A stretch of 64,000 bases of DNA, taken from assembly GCA_963783695.1 (NCBI GenBank), contig CAWAOM010000004.1:186001-250000 (forward strand), given 5' to 3'. The notes under the pieces were generated by a model. The model was given only the letters and a program-made list of their open reading frames with translations, had not been told where the DNA came from and did no database searches. Position 1 is the first letter of the stretch; each line of letters begins with the position of its first letter. Positions 8,977-17,372 of this stretch are shown piece after piece. The position numbers and the translations under genes are program-made. The stretch comes from BM003 sp963783695. GTDB lineage: Bacteria; Pseudomonadota; Gammaproteobacteria; Steroidobacterales; BM003.

Positions 8977-9579
8977 TCAGGGCGTTGGCGTGGCGCGGAT
9001 TCGCGCCGCGATTGCCTGGCTCAGTTCCTCCACCGCGGCACTATGCGCACGTACCAGCGCATCGTAGGAATCGTCGCTGACGGGTTTTTCGGTGCTGAAC
9101 TGTTCGACCGCGATAGCCTCATTGGTGCTGCCCGTCAACAGCGTCCAGCGCGCTTGCAGTGTTACCGTCCCGTCCCGGCTGCCGTCAAACCGTTGTACGT
9201 GGAGTACCACGCGCAGATCGACCGGAAAGAGCGCGTCCGCAGGGTAAATCGCAACCCGTTCCGTTTGCAGCAGTGATCCGAGATTTTCGCCGACCGCGCG
9301 AAGAAAACCGTGATGCAACGGTTCTGCCCAGCGATGGTATTCGTGTAGTTCCAGTTGGTTGGGTCCGCTGCGGGTAACGATCTGGGTTCGGCTCAGCGTG
9401 CGCGGGAACTCGGTCGGTCCGACCGCCAGTGCGACGCCGGGCGCCGCGGCCGGGCTGCTGCCCGGTGGCAGCGTACTCAGCGTGTAGAAAGTCACGTCCG
9501 GGCTTCGTCCCATGCAGCCGCCGAGGCTCAGAGTCAGCGTTGCCAGCGCCAGAACTATCAGTTCACGATGGCTCATCAT
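8977..9579 (-). CDS. pqiC: PqiC/YmbA-type outer-membrane lipoprotein
   Basis: 200 residues. An N-terminal lipoprotein signal (ALATLTLSLGGC) is followed by TFYTLSTLPPG, the opening motif of the PqiC/ABC-transport auxiliary lipoprotein family. VGPTEFPRTLSRTQIVTR and LQARWTLL match the family core. PqiC forms the outer-membrane ring that receives the PqiB needle in a lipid-transport bridge across the periplasm. It lies one base after the pqiB stop as the last gene of a four-gene operon, which fixes the identity. Confidence 0.92.
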   Translation of the reverse strand: MMSHRELIVLALATLTLSLGGCMGRSPDVTFYTLSTLPPGSSPAAAPGVALAVGPTEFPRTLSRTQIVTRSGPNQLELHEYHRWAEPLHHGFLRAVGENLGSLLQTERVAIYPADALFPVDLRVVLHVQRFDGSRDGTVTLQARWTLLTGSTNEAIAVEQFSTEKPVSDDSYDALVRAHSAAVEELSQAIAARIRATPTP

Positions 9580-9580
9580 C

Positions 9581-11230
9581 TCAATCTCCCTTACCGCGGA
9601 TCAGTGCCTCTGGATGGCGTTCCAGGTAGTCGGCGATCATGCGGATTGCCTGGGCCGTTTCTGTCAGTTCTATCAGCAGACGCTTGGTCTCGTTGCGCGC
9701 CGCCGAGTTGGTGTCAACCATCGCACGGACCGATCCGAGGGTTCGCTCCGCTTCTTCCATGACGCCGCTCAGCGCCGGCGAGACGTTGGTATTGAGATTC
9801 GCCGCAACTTCGCTTAACTCAGTGAGCGTGGCGCTCAGGTCGCGCAACGCAATCTGCAGATCCGATGAGTTAACGAGAGTTGCCAGCCCCGACGCGGTGC
9901 GCCCGAGGTCTTCGCCGATTTGCTGCATCGGTACCGCTTCGAGTTGCTGCGCGATGCTTGCGAACGACTCCGCGATCTCCGCGATCGAGCCCGGTATCAC
10001 CGGTATTATCGGGTATTCGCCGGACAAGCCGACCTGCGCTTCGGGTGCGTTGGGAAAGAATCCCAGACTGATGAATTTTTGTCCGGTCAACAGGTTTCCG
10101 GTGGCGAGCTTGGCGCGAAAGCCTTTCTTGACCGCACTGGCGAGGACTGCGTTTGCATCGTCGGCGGTCGGCGACATCAGGTCTGGGTAGCGCTCCGGTT
10201 CGATCTCCACCAGCACCCTGACCGAAAAACCGCCAGTCTTCAGATTGCCAAAGGGCGCGATATCGACGACTTTGCCGAGCTCGAAACCCAGCATCTCAAC
10301 CGGGGCGCCTATCGAAAGGCCACGTATCGACTCATCGAATATCACCTGGTAGTAGCGTTTCAGGTCATAGACCGGCTTATCGCTGGCGCGGTGATTTTCA
10401 TACAGGTGGAACGCGTAACCCGCTCTGGCCTCGTCCGCCCCGGCCAGTGCCGCCGGGGTCTCGAACGCAATGCCTCCCACCAGCATCGTTACCAGCGATT
10501 CCGAGTCGATCTGGAGTCCTTCGGCGTTCAGCGAAACATCGAATCCACCGGCATTCCAAAATCGCGTGGTTGTCCTGACCCGTGCATCGTGCGGTGACCG
10601 GATAAAAACTTCGGCACGGATCCTCCCGCTTGGCTCCATGTTGAAGTCGACTACACGGCCAACCCTGATCTGGCGGAAATATACCGGGGCGCCGATATCG
10701 ATCGAACCCAGTTTCTCCGCATTGAGAACATAGCGAGTGCCCTTGGTGTCCGGTGTGATGACAGGCGCCTTTTCGAGGCCGACGAAAGCGCGTTGTTTTT
10801 TCCCTTCGGTAGAGGGTTCCATGCCCAGGTATGCACCCGACAGCAGCGTACCCAGGCCGCTGACCTCGCCCGCGGCGAGGCGCGCGCGCACCACCCAGAA
10901 GCGGGTTCCCTCAGTGAGGTAGTTCTTGGCGCCCGGGGCCATTTCAGCAGTAGCCCGGACCCCGGCCAGATCCTCGAGAAGTTCGACGCCGGTCACGTGG
11001 CCGACTTCGACGTCCTTGTACTTAATTTTCGTCTTGCCGGCGACCAGGCCCGCACCGGTTGCGAAATCGATCGTGATCGTGGGGCCGGTCTCGGTGACGG
11101 CCTTGTAAGCCAGCCAGGCGCCGATCAATGCGGCTACAATCGGTACCAGCCAGACGATGGAAAATCGGCTTTTCGCAGCCACTAAGGCCTGTGGCAGCGC
11201 CTCGGTGCCGGTATCAGTGTCTTGCGTCAT
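9581..11230 (-). CDS. pqiB: PqiB, multi-MCE-domain periplasmic lipid-transport protein
   Basis: 549 residues, matching E. coli PqiB. One N-terminal TM (about residues 24-42, VWLVPIVAALIGAWLAYKAV) is followed by three consecutive MCE domains, marked by repeated G-x-x-V-x-Y/F-x-G-V-x-V-G-type elements (KIKYKDVEVGHV; IGAPVYFRQIRVGRV; IGAPVEMLGFELGKV). A long C-terminal helical region from about residue 450 forms the coiled-coil needle. Such proteins form hexameric tunnels for phospholipid traffic between membranes. The gene overlaps the second pqiA gene by 17 bases and is followed directly by pqiC. Confidence 0.95.
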   Translation of the reverse strand: MTQDTDTGTEALPQALVAAKSRFSIVWLVPIVAALIGAWLAYKAVTETGPTITIDFATGAGLVAGKTKIKYKDVEVGHVTGVELLEDLAGVRATAEMAPGAKNYLTEGTRFWVVRARLAAGEVSGLGTLLSGAYLGMEPSTEGKKQRAFVGLEKAPVITPDTKGTRYVLNAEKLGSIDIGAPVYFRQIRVGRVVDFNMEPSGRIRAEVFIRSPHDARVRTTTRFWNAGGFDVSLNAEGLQIDSESLVTMLVGGIAFETPAALAGADEARAGYAFHLYENHRASDKPVYDLKRYYQVIFDESIRGLSIGAPVEMLGFELGKVVDIAPFGNLKTGGFSVRVLVEIEPERYPDLMSPTADDANAVLASAVKKGFRAKLATGNLLTGQKFISLGFFPNAPEAQVGLSGEYPIIPVIPGSIAEIAESFASIAQQLEAVPMQQIGEDLGRTASGLATLVNSSDLQIALRDLSATLTELSEVAANLNTNVSPALSGVMEEAERTLGSVRAMVDTNSAARNETKRLLIELTETAQAIRMIADYLERHPEALIRGKGD

Positions 11231-11855
11231 GGTGTTCCTCTTCCGGATCCCAGATAAGTCGCGGGTCGAAACTCTCCGCCGCGAAAATCGTAATGATCAC
11301 GACCAAAGCAAAATAGACGGCGCCCAGACCAGCGTCGATATTGGCGAGTGCGCCAAGCTTCACCAGTGCGACGAGAATCGTAACGACGAAAACGTCGACC
11401 ATCGACCAGCGTCCGACCGCTTCGGTGAAGCGGTATAGCACGGTTCGTTCGCGGTTGCGCCAGGAGGATTTTCGCTGGACGCTGATCAGCAGAAATATCA
11501 GCACCACGAGTTTCAGCAGAGGGACCGCGACACTCGCGGTAAAAATCACCAGCGCCAGCGGCCAGTCGCCATGCGAAATAAAGTACAGCACACCGCTCAT
11601 GATCGTATCGGACTGAACATGGCCCAGAGACGTTGTGTGGGTGATCGGCAACAGGTTGGCCGGCACATAAAATATGCAGGCGGCGATTACCAGCGCCCAG
11701 GTGCGGCCGATGCTGTTCGGTTTGCGCACATGCAGATCGGCGTTACAACGTGGACATAGAAGGTGGTCATGGCCGCCCACATTGCGGCTGACCAGTCCAC
11801 AATCGTGACACCCGAGCAGGTTGGTCTCGCGCGCTGTTGCCGGCGTCGGATTCAC
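11214..11855 (-). CDS. pqiA: PqiA-type membrane protein, second half-unit
   Basis: 213 residues with one PqiA domain. An N-terminal zinc-ribbon-like pair (CHDCGLVS near residue 15, CPRCNADLH near residue 36) precedes four predicted TM segments (ALVIAACIFYVPANLLP; DWPLALVIFTASVAVPLLK; VDVFVVTILVALVKLG; VYFALVVIITIFA). E. coli PqiA is one about 417-residue protein with two such units; here each unit is its own gene, and this one corresponds to the C-terminal half. It overlaps both its neighbours (four bases upstream, 17 downstream with pqiB). It probably pairs with the preceding protein as the inner-membrane component of the Pqi lipid transporter. Confidence 0.9.
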   Translation of the reverse strand: MNPTPATARETNLLGCHDCGLVSRNVGGHDHLLCPRCNADLHVRKPNSIGRTWALVIAACIFYVPANLLPITHTTSLGHVQSDTIMSGVLYFISHGDWPLALVIFTASVAVPLLKLVVLIFLLISVQRKSSWRNRERTVLYRFTEAVGRWSMVDVFVVTILVALVKLGALANIDAGLGAVYFALVVIITIFAAESFDPRLIWDPEEEHHDARH

Positions 11856-12517
11856 CGGCAGCGCTCCACTTCGTTCCAGTAGACCGCCGGCTCGAAATTA
11901 TTCGAGGCCGATGCGAGCGCGATAATCAGGCCGGCAAAAGACCAGACAGCGATACCCGGAATCACCTCGGCCATGCCCGCCAGCTTGACCAGCGCTACCA
12001 GAATACCGAGCAGAAAAACCTCGATCATGTTCCACGGTGTAATAGCCCGCAGCGTGCGGTACACCGGCTGCACGTAAACAGGGCAGCGGCCGCGTTTTAA
12101 CGGTAGCAACAGGTACAGATAACAAAAAATTACCACCGCCGGCGCGATAACGCTGGTTATCAGGACGACGGCCGCCAGCAGATCGAGACCCTGGCGGTGG
12201 AGGTCGCGGACGCCGGTCAGCAGCGAAGTTTCGACCACGTTGCCGCCGCTGCCGAAGGCGAGAAACGGGAACGTCACAGCGACGAGATACAGTGCGAGGG
12301 AGGCAAACGCCAGCGCCAGCGTCCGGTCCAGACAGTCTTTGGGATTGCGGTAGAGCAGGCCGCCACATCGTTTACAGCGCGCGGCCGTATCCGGCGCCAG
12401 TTGCGGGACGTGATTCACCAGATCGCATTCGTGACAGGCGATCATCATCGGCGGTATCGAATCGGCGGACGATTCGAGCAACCGTTCCTTACCCGATGGC
12501 GATGCCAGGTGATTCAA
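11852..12517 (-). CDS. pqiA: PqiA-type membrane protein, first half-unit
   Basis: 221 residues, first gene of the pqi operon. CHECDLVNHV near residue 28 and CKRCGGLLY near residue 48 form the four-Cys ribbon. Then come KDCLDRTLALAFASLALY and three more TM segments (LAAVVLITSVIAPAVVIF; MIEVFLLGILVALVKLAG; WSFAGLIIALASAS). It corresponds to the N-terminal half of canonical PqiA. The stop overlaps the second half-unit start by four bases, so the pair is translationally coupled and could act as a heterodimer in place of the fused protein. Upstream is a 151-base gap to the dipeptidase gene in which I see no clear promoter. Confidence 0.9.
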   Translation of the reverse strand: MNHLASPSGKERLLESSADSIPPMMIACHECDLVNHVPQLAPDTAARCKRCGGLLYRNPKDCLDRTLALAFASLALYLVAVTFPFLAFGSGGNVVETSLLTGVRDLHRQGLDLLAAVVLITSVIAPAVVIFCYLYLLLPLKRGRCPVYVQPVYRTLRAITPWNMIEVFLLGILVALVKLAGMAEVIPGIAVWSFAGLIIALASASNNFEPAVYWNEVERCR

Positions 12518-12668
12518 GAAGCGTACCTCGATGCAGGTTGAAGCTTGCTATCCGCGTCGGCGGCTTGGGAGCACGATAGCAGACAAGAGATGTGAATTCC
12601 CGCCCCCGCTGATGACGAAATACGTGGACACCCGATACGAGAGTGTGATGGCCGCGGACGCGTCCGGG

Positions 12669-13859
12669 TCAGGCACCGGTCGCACGGCTTTCCACCTCGC
12701 GCCACACTCGCATGATGTTGGCGCCGCAGATCTTCTCGATGTCGGGAAGTGAGTATCCTCGCTCAAGCAAGCCGGCCACCAGGCCCGGGTAGCCGGACAC
12801 GTCCTTGAGACCTTCCGGCAGCGAGTCGCCGACACCGTCGAAATCGGATCCGATTCCGACATGATCGATACCCGCGATCGCAACCACGTGATCGATGTGA
12901 TCCAGAACGTCGTCCAGCGTAGCCAGCGGAATCGGGTTTTCCGCCTTGTACTGCTTTCCGAATGCCTCGACCTCGGGACTGTCGTCGGCGTATCCGTGTT
13001 CCTCAACGAATGCTTCCTGTGCGTCCCAGTACCGCATGAATGCCTCGTTCGACGCGGCGGTAAGAAAGGCCGAACCGAAATTGATCTGCACGACACCGCC
13101 GTTGCGCGCCAGCGCCAGGATCAGGTCGTCATCCATATTGCGTTCGAAACCCGGGGTAAATTTTCGCGCCGAGGAATGCGAGGCGATCACCGGAGCCACG
13201 CTCAGCTCCAGTACCTGCATGGCGGCGGCATCGGTCAGGTGAGAAATGTCGATCATGATGCCAAGCGCGTTCATTCGAGCCACGGCTTCACGCCCCAGCG
13301 CGCTCAGTCCGCCAAGCGGCCGGTTTTCATCATACGACGAGTCGCTAAGCCGGTTGCTCTTGGAATGCGCGAGCGTGATGTAGCGAATACCGCGGCCATA
13401 AAAGTGATCGAGATTGGCGAGGTCGCCATCGAGGCCGGTGCCGTTTTCCATACCCAGCGCGAGGCTTATTTTTCCCGCCGCGAAGTTGCTTGCCACGTCG
13501 GCGGTCGAATGAGCCAATGCGAAACGCTCGGATGCACGCGCGGCGATCGACTCTATTTCGTCGATCATTTCGTCGGCCAGTTTGCGTCCGCCACCGGACT
13601 CGAAATACTCCGCCGGGATGTAGATGGACATGAACGCTACGTCCAGCCCGCCGGCGCGGGCTCGCGGGTAATCGAAATCTCCCTTGGCCGTCGCTTCCGT
13701 AACGTCCTCGTATTCCTCGGTCAGGCGGTACGGTACATCGATATGGGTATCGACGATCAGGGTTTTTCTCGCAATGTCACTGGCGTCCTGAAGCGGAGCG
13801 GACTTGTCGCCGCAGGCAGTGACCAGGCTGGCGGCAAGCAAGGCCACGACGGGTGTCAT
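12669..13859 (-). CDS. Membrane (renal-type) dipeptidase, peptidase family M19, lipoprotein
   Basis: 396 residues. I chose the Met that starts a lipoprotein signal (VVALLAASLVTACGD); the longer frame is unsupported. VDTHIDVPYR carries the HxD zinc ligands, GMENG supplies the bridging Glu, DISHLTD and ASHSSAR give the remaining zinc-site His residues, and GIGSDFDGVG is the C-terminal signature. It hydrolyses dipeptides in the periplasm, attached to a membrane. It follows the AI-2E-family permease gene by 64 bases on the same strand, so the two may be co-transcribed. Confidence 0.93.
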   Translation of the reverse strand: MTPVVALLAASLVTACGDKSAPLQDASDIARKTLIVDTHIDVPYRLTEEYEDVTEATAKGDFDYPRARAGGLDVAFMSIYIPAEYFESGGGRKLADEMIDEIESIAARASERFALAHSTADVASNFAAGKISLALGMENGTGLDGDLANLDHFYGRGIRYITLAHSKSNRLSDSSYDENRPLGGLSALGREAVARMNALGIMIDISHLTDAAAMQVLELSVAPVIASHSSARKFTPGFERNMDDDLILALARNGGVVQINFGSAFLTAASNEAFMRYWDAQEAFVEEHGYADDSPEVEAFGKQYKAENPIPLATLDDVLDHIDHVVAIAGIDHVGIGSDFDGVGDSLPEGLKDVSGYPGLVAGLLERGYSLPDIEKICGANIMRVWREVESRATGA

Positions 13860-13923
13860 TATTCTCAAAATTCGTTCCTTAACGGCGTTTGGGAAATAGG
13901 AGCAGTGATGTGGGGTGACGATT

Positions 13924-15012
13924 CTACTCGTCCTGGCGCAGTATCGCCGCAAACTCGACGCCATAGATGTCCCAGACCGTACTGGCGAGGCCCGCAATCA
14001 GCGGGCCTATCACAATGCCAACAGCGCCGAACATCGCAAGACCCCCAAGCGTGCTTACCAGGATCGTAAGGTCCGACATCTTGGTGTCGCTGCCGACAAG
14101 CCGCGGACGCAGCAGATTGTCGACTGTGCCGACTACAATTGCACACCATGCGCCGAGTCCGATTGCGGCGCCCGTATGGCCGCTTATCAGCAACCAGATC
14201 ACAGCCGGAATCCACACAAGCGCTGCGCCGACACCGGGGATGATCGAAAGTACACCCATGATGGTGCCCCAGAACGCGGCGCCCTTGATGCCGGCGATGG
14301 CGAACGCAATACCGGCAAGCCCGCCCTGGATGATGCCAATGATGAAAGTGCCCTTTAGCGTTGCCCGCGTTACCGACATGCCCTTGGCAACGAGGCGACT
14401 CTCCTCGGCATCGCTCAGCGGCATCAGGTAGAGCAGGCGGGCCATCATTTCGCGACCGCCAACGAGAAAAAAGAACAGCGCATACAGCATCACGAAGAGA
14501 TTCAGGATGAACTGCACGGTAAACTGGGTGGCGCGGGACACGTTTTGAACCATGAATCCACCCGCTGCGCTGGCGAGCTCGCCAAGCTTGGAGATGAACT
14601 GGTCGCTGTAGGGCCGAATCGTATCGGCAAAAGGTACCCAATCCCAGAATTTCTGCATCAGCACCGCGGTTTCATAATCCTGCGATGCGAACCAGGCGCG
14701 GGCGAGTTCGCTGACTTTCAGTGCCTCGGCCGCGACGAGCCCGAGGAAACCCAGCAGCGGCAATACGATCAGCGTAAGCACGAGCAAAACCGTCAATGTC
14801 GCGCCGCCCGGCGCGCTTTTTACCCATAGCCGCAGCCGGTCGTAAATCGGGTAGACGAGGCCGGCGAGCAAAGCCGCGACCATGAGAGCGACGATGAACG
14901 GCCGAACCATCAGCAGAAATAACACCGACACCGCAATGACGAGGGCGAGGATGAAACCGCGCCTGAACCGCATGGTTTGCAGCCTGGTTGTTTCGGGATC
15001 GGTTTGCGTCAT
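13924..15012 (-). CDS. AI-2E family transporter (UPF0118/PerM-like)
   Basis: 362 residues with the family pattern: two or three N-terminal TM segments (ILALVIAVSVLFLLMVRPFIVALMVAALLAG; LTVLLVLTLIVLPLLGFLGLV), a soluble helical segment to about residue 150, then four or five TMs including the conserved GTFIIGIIQGGLAGIAF and ILSIIPGVGAALVW-type motifs. Members export small molecules, ions or a signal by proton or sodium coupling; the name does not prove AI-2 transport. It diverges from the PNPOx-fold gene across a 141-base intergenic region. Confidence 0.92.
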   Translation of the reverse strand: MTQTDPETTRLQTMRFRRGFILALVIAVSVLFLLMVRPFIVALMVAALLAGLVYPIYDRLRLWVKSAPGGATLTVLLVLTLIVLPLLGFLGLVAAEALKVSELARAWFASQDYETAVLMQKFWDWVPFADTIRPYSDQFISKLGELASAAGGFMVQNVSRATQFTVQFILNLFVMLYALFFFLVGGREMMARLLYLMPLSDAEESRLVAKGMSVTRATLKGTFIIGIIQGGLAGIAFAIAGIKGAAFWGTIMGVLSIIPGVGAALVWIPAVIWLLISGHTGAAIGLGAWCAIVVGTVDNLLRPRLVGSDTKMSDLTILVSTLGGLAMFGAVGIVIGPLIAGLASTVWDIYGVEFAAILRQDE

Positions 15013-15153
15013 GACGCTGCCCGTCGTTGTTACCGAGGCGCCATATTGTAGCGGCTTGACTGGCGGCTGGCTTGTAATAACCGATGACGCTGCTCAGTAT
15101 TGAACATGCGGGGCAAAACGGGTTGGCGCCGGGATTGAGAGGAGATCACGCAA

Positions 15154-15699
15154 ATGGGCAAGCTTTACGATGAGATTGACGAGCGCATTGCTCGCTGGGT
15201 CGGCAAACAGCGAATGTATTTCGTGTCCACCGCACCGGATTCGGCAGACGGACATATAAATTGCTCGCCAAAAGGACTCGATTCATTACGCATTAGCGGC
15301 CCCCGTGAGCTTACGCTGCTGGATATCGGAGGCAGCGGTATAGAGACCGTGGCTCATCTGAAACAGAACCGGCGTATCGTCGTGATGCTGTGTGCATTCG
15401 AGGGTCCGCCGCGAATTTTTCGCTTTCACGGGACGGGCGAAGTCATCGAGCCCGGGCATGCGCAATTCACCGATTTGCTTGCACTGTTCCCGGGTTTCGA
15501 ATCGGCGCGTTCGATCGTTCGCGTAGCGGTCACCCGGATTTCGGATTCCTGTGGCTTTGGCGTTCCGCGTTACGAGTTCGTCGCGGATCGCAGTGCGATG
15601 ATGAAGTGGGTCGCGGGCAAGAGCGAGGCGGAGATGCTGCAATACAGGGCCGACAACAACAAGTTCAGTATCGACGGTCTGCCCGGACTCGATATCTGA
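15154..15699 (+). CDS. Pyridoxamine 5'-phosphate oxidase family protein
   Basis: 181 residues with the split-barrel FMN-binding fold. The N-terminus KLYDEIDERIARWVGKQRMYFVST, the substrate-site-like NCSPKGLDSLRI and the barrel strand RRIVVMLCAFEGPPRIFRFHGTGEV match a PNPOx-like family distinct from PdxH. VTRISDSCGFGVPRYEF is the typical C-terminal motif. It is likely a flavin-dependent reductase or binding protein of unknown substrate. A GAGAGGAG ribosome site lies just upstream. Confidence 0.88.
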   Translation: MGKLYDEIDERIARWVGKQRMYFVSTAPDSADGHINCSPKGLDSLRISGPRELTLLDIGGSGIETVAHLKQNRRIVVMLCAFEGPPRIFRFHGTGEVIEPGHAQFTDLLALFPGFESARSIVRVAVTRISDSCGFGVPRYEFVADRSAMMKWVAGKSEAEMLQYRADNNKFSIDGLPGLDI

Positions 15700-15725
15700 A
15701 TCGCCGGATTGGAACAGCCAGCGGG

Positions 15726-17108
15726 CTAGCGGTAGCGTGCGCCGAACACCGTATCGACCCTCAGAGCGAACAAGAAACTGGGGTCGTAGTCATCTTCCTC
15801 GCGAAACACCAGTTGCGGCTTCAACTCGACGAACAGCCACTTCTTGTAGACGCGAAACCTGGCGCGGAACTGGGCGTAGTAATGGTCGACGTCCCAGTTC
15901 GGGTCATCGTGCGCCAGCAGTCCGATTTCGTATGCCAGCGCTTTGCGGTCGCTGAGTTTCTGGAACACGCTGAATTGTTGTAGCGCCTCGATTCGGTCTT
16001 TGCTGTCGCGATAGCGCACCCGGCTTCCCGAGCGGAACAACCGGTCCGGATTGATTTTGCGGTCGAAATCCAGCCGAGTCTGCAGTGCCGTGCCATCGTC
16101 AAGGTATTCCGCGGCGCCCGCGGAGAAACGCATCAGCCAGCCATCGAGGCGCTCATAGCGGATGGCGCGAAGTCTCAGGAACGGGTCCGGCGGTACGCCG
16201 GCCTTGACCCCGGCACCGGGCCGGATATCCCATTCGCCGGTATCTTTGAGTTGCGCCTCGAGACCGATATTGTAGTCGTTGTCGTCCAGTGCCTTCGGTA
16301 TCGAACTGGAATCGCTGCTGCTATCGTCGTCAGGATCGCCGCCCTCCATGAACAGGCGCAGTCTTTCGCGCGTACCCGGCAGGTCGATCCGCGCCCTGAC
16401 CCGTGCCCGGCTGCTCGTTCCGTCGCCGGCCTCCCAGGTCGTTTCGCCGCTCACCCGGGCGTAGCTCTCATTCGTGTCGGCGTAGAACCTGTCGTCGGCA
16501 AAGAAGGAATCGACTTTTCTTGCCGAATGCTCGACCCCGGCGGAAATTCCGGTGTGCAGAAGATCGATCGTTTTGCCTAGCAGTCCGGGCGTCCGCCCGA
16601 AAAGGCCGTACTGGTTGTCGTCTGACTGGTCGCTTTCAGTTTGCCCGGTGGCAACTTCGCCAGCTTCTGTCTGCCCGGTTGCAGAGTCGTCGGCCTCGGA
16701 GTCATGGGCCTCGGAGTCATGGGCCTCGGAGTCATGGGCCTCGGAGTCATGGGCCTCGGAGTCATCGGCCTCGGAGTCGCCAGAGTTGCTATCGTCGGTT
16801 GCCGCCAGGTCAGTCCGTGGCGCTGCGGGTTCGGTTGCAGCCGCTGCCGCCGCGCTCGGGTGGATCGCGCCATCTTGCTGCGACCCGGCGGTGGCGAGCG
16901 GATTGATGGCCGCCGCATGCGTCTCCGGGCGGGACGATTCGACGGCGGCCGTTTCCGTGGCGGCACGGGCCAGCCCCGGAAGCGAAAGCAGCAGCAACAA
17001 CGACGCCGCCAGCGCCGTGGGCGCGGGAAAACGGTTAAGGCGCAAGGTGCGGTGATCGGGGGAGACGATCGGGGCCAGAGAGGGCGCCTGCGGAATTGAC
17101 ATTGGCAT
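15726..17108 (-). CDS. Exported barrel-like protein with repetitive acidic linker
   Basis: About 460 residues, no family recognised. A hydrophobic segment (ALAASLLLLLSLPGLARA) ending in an A-R-A cleavage site is a signal peptide. Then comes a low-complexity Ala/Asp/Ser/Glu region with tandem SEAHD units (about residues 112-141). The C-terminal half has alternating amphipathic strands (RVRARIDLPGTRERLRLFMEGG, YNIGLEAQLKD, WLFVELKPQLVFREED) and ends LRVDTVFGARYR, which suggests an outer-membrane beta-barrel. The ATG used has no strong ribosome site; a GTG six codons upstream or the next ATG are alternatives. It converges on the PNPOx-like gene with a 26-base gap. Confidence 0.75.
   Translation of the reverse strand: MPMSIPQAPSLAPIVSPDHRTLRLNRFPAPTALAASLLLLLSLPGLARAATETAAVESSRPETHAAAINPLATAGSQQDGAIHPSAAAAAATEPAAPRTDLAATDDSNSGDSEADDSEAHDSEAHDSEAHDSEAHDSEADDSATGQTEAGEVATGQTESDQSDDNQYGLFGRTPGLLGKTIDLLHTGISAGVEHSARKVDSFFADDRFYADTNESYARVSGETTWEAGDGTSSRARVRARIDLPGTRERLRLFMEGGDPDDDSSSDSSSIPKALDDNDYNIGLEAQLKDTGEWDIRPGAGVKAGVPPDPFLRLRAIRYERLDGWLMRFSAGAAEYLDDGTALQTRLDFDRKINPDRLFRSGSRVRYRDSKDRIEALQQFSVFQKLSDRKALAYEIGLLAHDDPNWDVDHYYAQFRARFRVYKKWLFVELKPQLVFREEDDYDPSFLFALRVDTVFGARYR
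16686..16775. repeat. 15-bp minisatellite inside the exported barrel-like gene
   Basis: Six tandem 15-base units run head to tail. The four central units (16701-16760) are identical (gtcatgggcctcgga on the plus strand); the outer two differ at one or two bases. On the coding (minus) strand they encode SEADD, four SEAHD and SEADD. The unit is a multiple of three, so gain or loss of copies keeps the reading frame. Confidence 0.95.
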
Positions 17109-17159
17109 TGTTGGGAATGCTAGCACGCAGGCACGGGGTGTCCGGGGTTCCGCTAGGCG

Positions 17160-17361
17160 TTACCTGCGGCGCCGGGTGAATTTGAGTCTCGCCCAGGTCT
17201 CGTCTGTCGCGGCGATCCTCAAATCGACCAGCGCGGCGCCCGGCGGCGCGAAGGTAGCCAGGCAGCGCATCGAAGCCGGGAGGCGCATTGACCAGCGCGA
17301 TAGGTTGTCCCGGCTTCAGACCGAGTTTTCTGCTGAGGGGCGTCGTGGCATAGCCGGCCAT
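17160..17361 (-). pseudogene. Collapsed DUF3052 gene (internal deletion and frameshift)
   Basis: The first 34 or so codons read MAGYATTPLSRKLGLKPG and then ALVNAPPGFDALPG, the diagnostic N-terminus of DUF3052 proteins. In the next reading frame the sequence continues ALVDLRIAATDETWARLKF and a basic tail before TAA, which matches the family's C-terminus (GLVD...VDETWSGLKF). The family is normally about 120-150 residues; only about 67 codons remain, so the central 60-80 residues are missing and the join is out of frame (202 bases, not a multiple of three). It lies 11 bases after the ArsN2-like gene, same strand. Family recognition is from memory of motifs; no alignment was run. Confidence 0.75.
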
Positions 17362-17372
17362 CGGTAGTCTGC

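Noticed and set aside
12518..12668. Open reading frames in the pqiA-dipeptidase gap
   Set aside because: Short, no ribosome site, overlap real genes; nothing recognisable.
16686..16775. Possible CRISPR array
   Set aside because: Units are 15 bases, directly adjacent and coding; there are no spacers.
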